NCBI GenBank assembly: GCA_036365455.1
Contig: JAWQUS010000022.1
Span: 6,510,001 to 6,574,000 of the forward strand
Direction: 5' to 3'
Length of the DNA stretch: 64,000 nucleotides
DNA from: Macrosoma leucophasiata
Lineage: Eukaryota; Arthropoda; Insecta; Lepidoptera; Hedylidae
Shown here: positions 62,607 to 64,000 of the stretch, in pieces
Layout: every line of letters starts with the position of its first letter
How positions within the stretch are numbered: position 1 is the stretch's first letter
Made by a program: the position numbers and the translations under genes
The notes under the pieces: generated by a model
The model's input: only the letters and a program-made list of their open reading frames with translations
Database searches by the model: none
Told to the model about the DNA's origin: nothing

Positions 62607-62682
62607 GGACCTCCGGCCATATATTGTACACAATATCATTAAACAGGCAAAATCAATATAAAAACGTAAAAGAGCTCTTACT
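62607..62682 (-). repeat. End of the AAAGGAGATG element
   Basis: ATTGTACACAATATCATTAA and CAGGCAAAATCAATA match the inverse of 15730-15800. Confidence 0.65.
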
Positions 62683-63254
62683 GAGTTTGTTGGGTAGCGG
62701 AGTTCTTCTAGCCACTATATCTACCTATATATGCACTTGGAACTCTGCTAAGTAAATAACTTTGATCTTGACGAATAAGTTTTTCTTTTTCTTCATTTAT
62801 CATAATTGAAGCAATTGAAAAATTTTGTGATTATTATGTTTTAACTAAGTAGTTTAAATTCTAATTTTTAATTTACTATTAATAAATGATTTTGCTTTAA
62901 CTTTATGTAATGGTTATTCACTCTAGGTATTTTATATATTTCTTGACGTTTTGAAAGTATCTGTAAAGATCTATTCGAAATAAAAATATTTTCTATTTCT
63001 ATTTAGTCGATATTTTTTTTAAAACTACGATTCATTGTTCAACCCTAGTCACGTGCGATCCGGCACAAGATCGCGTGACGGTGTAACCGCCAAGTTAATT
63101 ATTCGTATAAACTAGATATAGGTTTCAACAATTATGTTAGAGTATTTAGGTTATTCATGTTTTACGAATAACGTGCAATCAAAATAAGAACAGAGTTTGA
63201 GGGCATTGCCACCGCCATTTTATAAATAAAAAAAAATATAATAAACCTTTTGTC
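62683..63254. other. Unassigned A+T-rich stretch
   Basis: Nothing recognised. Confidence 0.4.
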
Positions 63255-63430
63255 GACTCGGTTAGTCCAGCGGTGTGGGATGACCGTTTGATTCGAAGGG
63301 TCGCGCACCGGGACAAATGTTTGTATGGCCTACAGATATTTGTTTCGGGTCTGGGTGTTTGTGTTTGTGTTGTATGTGTACAACGGCACCCACGACACAG
63401 ATTTATACCTACTGTGGGGCTGTGAGTGTA
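63255..63430 (+). mobile_element. tRNA-headed SINE (second type)
   Basis: GGTTAGTCCAGCGGTGTGG head and TGTACAACGGCACCCAC tail as at 28714. Box B is eroded. Confidence 0.55.
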
Positions 63431-63849
63431 AGCGTTTTTTTTTTTTTGAGGTCCTAGATTCGATTAGGGCATTTCATATGTAGTTACATAGGTGGAAAAT
63501 CATATATTATGTATACAGATTCTGATCATCATAACATAAGCGATTCGGAACATAAACAAAAGTTTTAATAGTACGTCAACAGTTTATCGATGACACGATA
63601 AAGATTCAGCACACAGCGAGCGATTTTCCTTACAAATTTTACTACAGGAAAGTTCAAGAAACCTAAACCTGACTTTGGTACAATAAACCAAAGAAGTAGG
63701 TGAAAGCCAATTGTTAAAAAAAAAAGGAAAAACTAAACCAGCTCATTTACGTGGTGGCAAACTGTTTTTTCTCGTAAGGTGGCAAACAAATATACAGTAA
63801 CATGGATCCACATCAAAATCAGAAGTCAAAATGCCACAAAATGTTAAAT

Positions 63850-64000
63850 GTATTGCCACCCTTGAGATAGTTATTACGGAGTTAAACATTGTGACCCGCG
63901 ATAAAACTGCCGCCATTTTGATCGCCAATCCGCAAGCCAAACGTGGCGGTTATGTCACACCGCGGACACTCCGCCACAATTCCATACAAACGCTTAATTT
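63850..64000 (-). repeat. Dispersed repeat J followed by family E, cut by the window end
   Basis: CTGCCGCCATTTTGATCGCC then GTCACACCGCGGACACTCC and ACAAACGCTTAATTT, the same order as at 1316-1600. Confidence 0.6.

Noticed and set aside
63743..63940. 65-codon minus frame near the right edge
   Set aside because: It covers pieces of repeats A and J (GTGGCAAACAAATATACAG, CTGCCGCCATTTTGATCGCC). No support as a gene.

Overview
The window is a piece of insect nuclear genome, most likely from a moth or butterfly. The signs are short exons with GT-AG introns, A+T-rich intergenic DNA, and a dense load of nested SINEs, miniature DNA transposons, Helitrons and degraded LINEs of the kinds common in Lepidoptera. 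There are no bacterial operons, phages or CRISPR arrays. Most open reading frames in the window are chance frames inside repeats.

One host gene dominates: an anoctamin (TMEM16 family) gene on the minus strand. I could follow it through 24 coding exons from the start codon at 50891 down to 17492. The splice phases agree throughout and give at least 1135 residues. Exons 1-6 (50891 to 44811) encode a long hydrophilic, Ser/Pro-rich cytoplasmic head that includes a 33-nt microexon. Exons 7-11 encode the conserved anoctamin N-terminal dimerisation region. Exons 12-24 encode the ten-helix membrane part. All six residues matching the calcium ligands of ANO1 are present (N858, E862, E908, E911, E940, D944). 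Where the gene ends is not resolved. It either reads through the last exon to a stop near 17427 or splices on to an exon I could not identify. A 3' splice site just 5' of the ATG (50901-50903) implies a non-coding upstream exon.

Introns and flanks are packed with repeat families. Recurrent ones are: (A) a ~290-bp A-tailed element carrying a GAGCTC palindrome; (B) a ~365-bp SINE whose head resembles 5S rRNA and whose tail is (ATT)n; (C) a ~300-bp hAT-type MITE with 8-bp target duplications; (D) a ~440-bp almost fully palindromic MITE; (E) a 230-bp module, once arranged as long inverted repeats; (G) a tRNA-headed SINE; and a ~305-bp repeat that contains a tRNA-Tyr-like sequence. The last forms a tandem array at 19067-21480 that flips orientation in the middle. 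There are also Helitrons, a mariner MITE, two jockey/CR1-like reverse-transcriptase remnants (one carrying a 59-bp minisatellite), an RTE-like remnant, a ZBED-type hAT transposase remnant and a 0.9-kb minisatellite of 15-bp units.

By region: 1-17400, repeats and unassigned DNA downstream of the gene; 17400-50900, the anoctamin gene with repeat-rich introns; 50900-64000, upstream DNA with repeats, the 15-bp minisatellite and a 139-bp triplication, but no recognisable second gene. Two broken exon copies (of exons 16 and 18) inside the anoctamin introns show local exon duplication. One 5S-type SINE sits about 15 bp from a splice acceptor of the gene.
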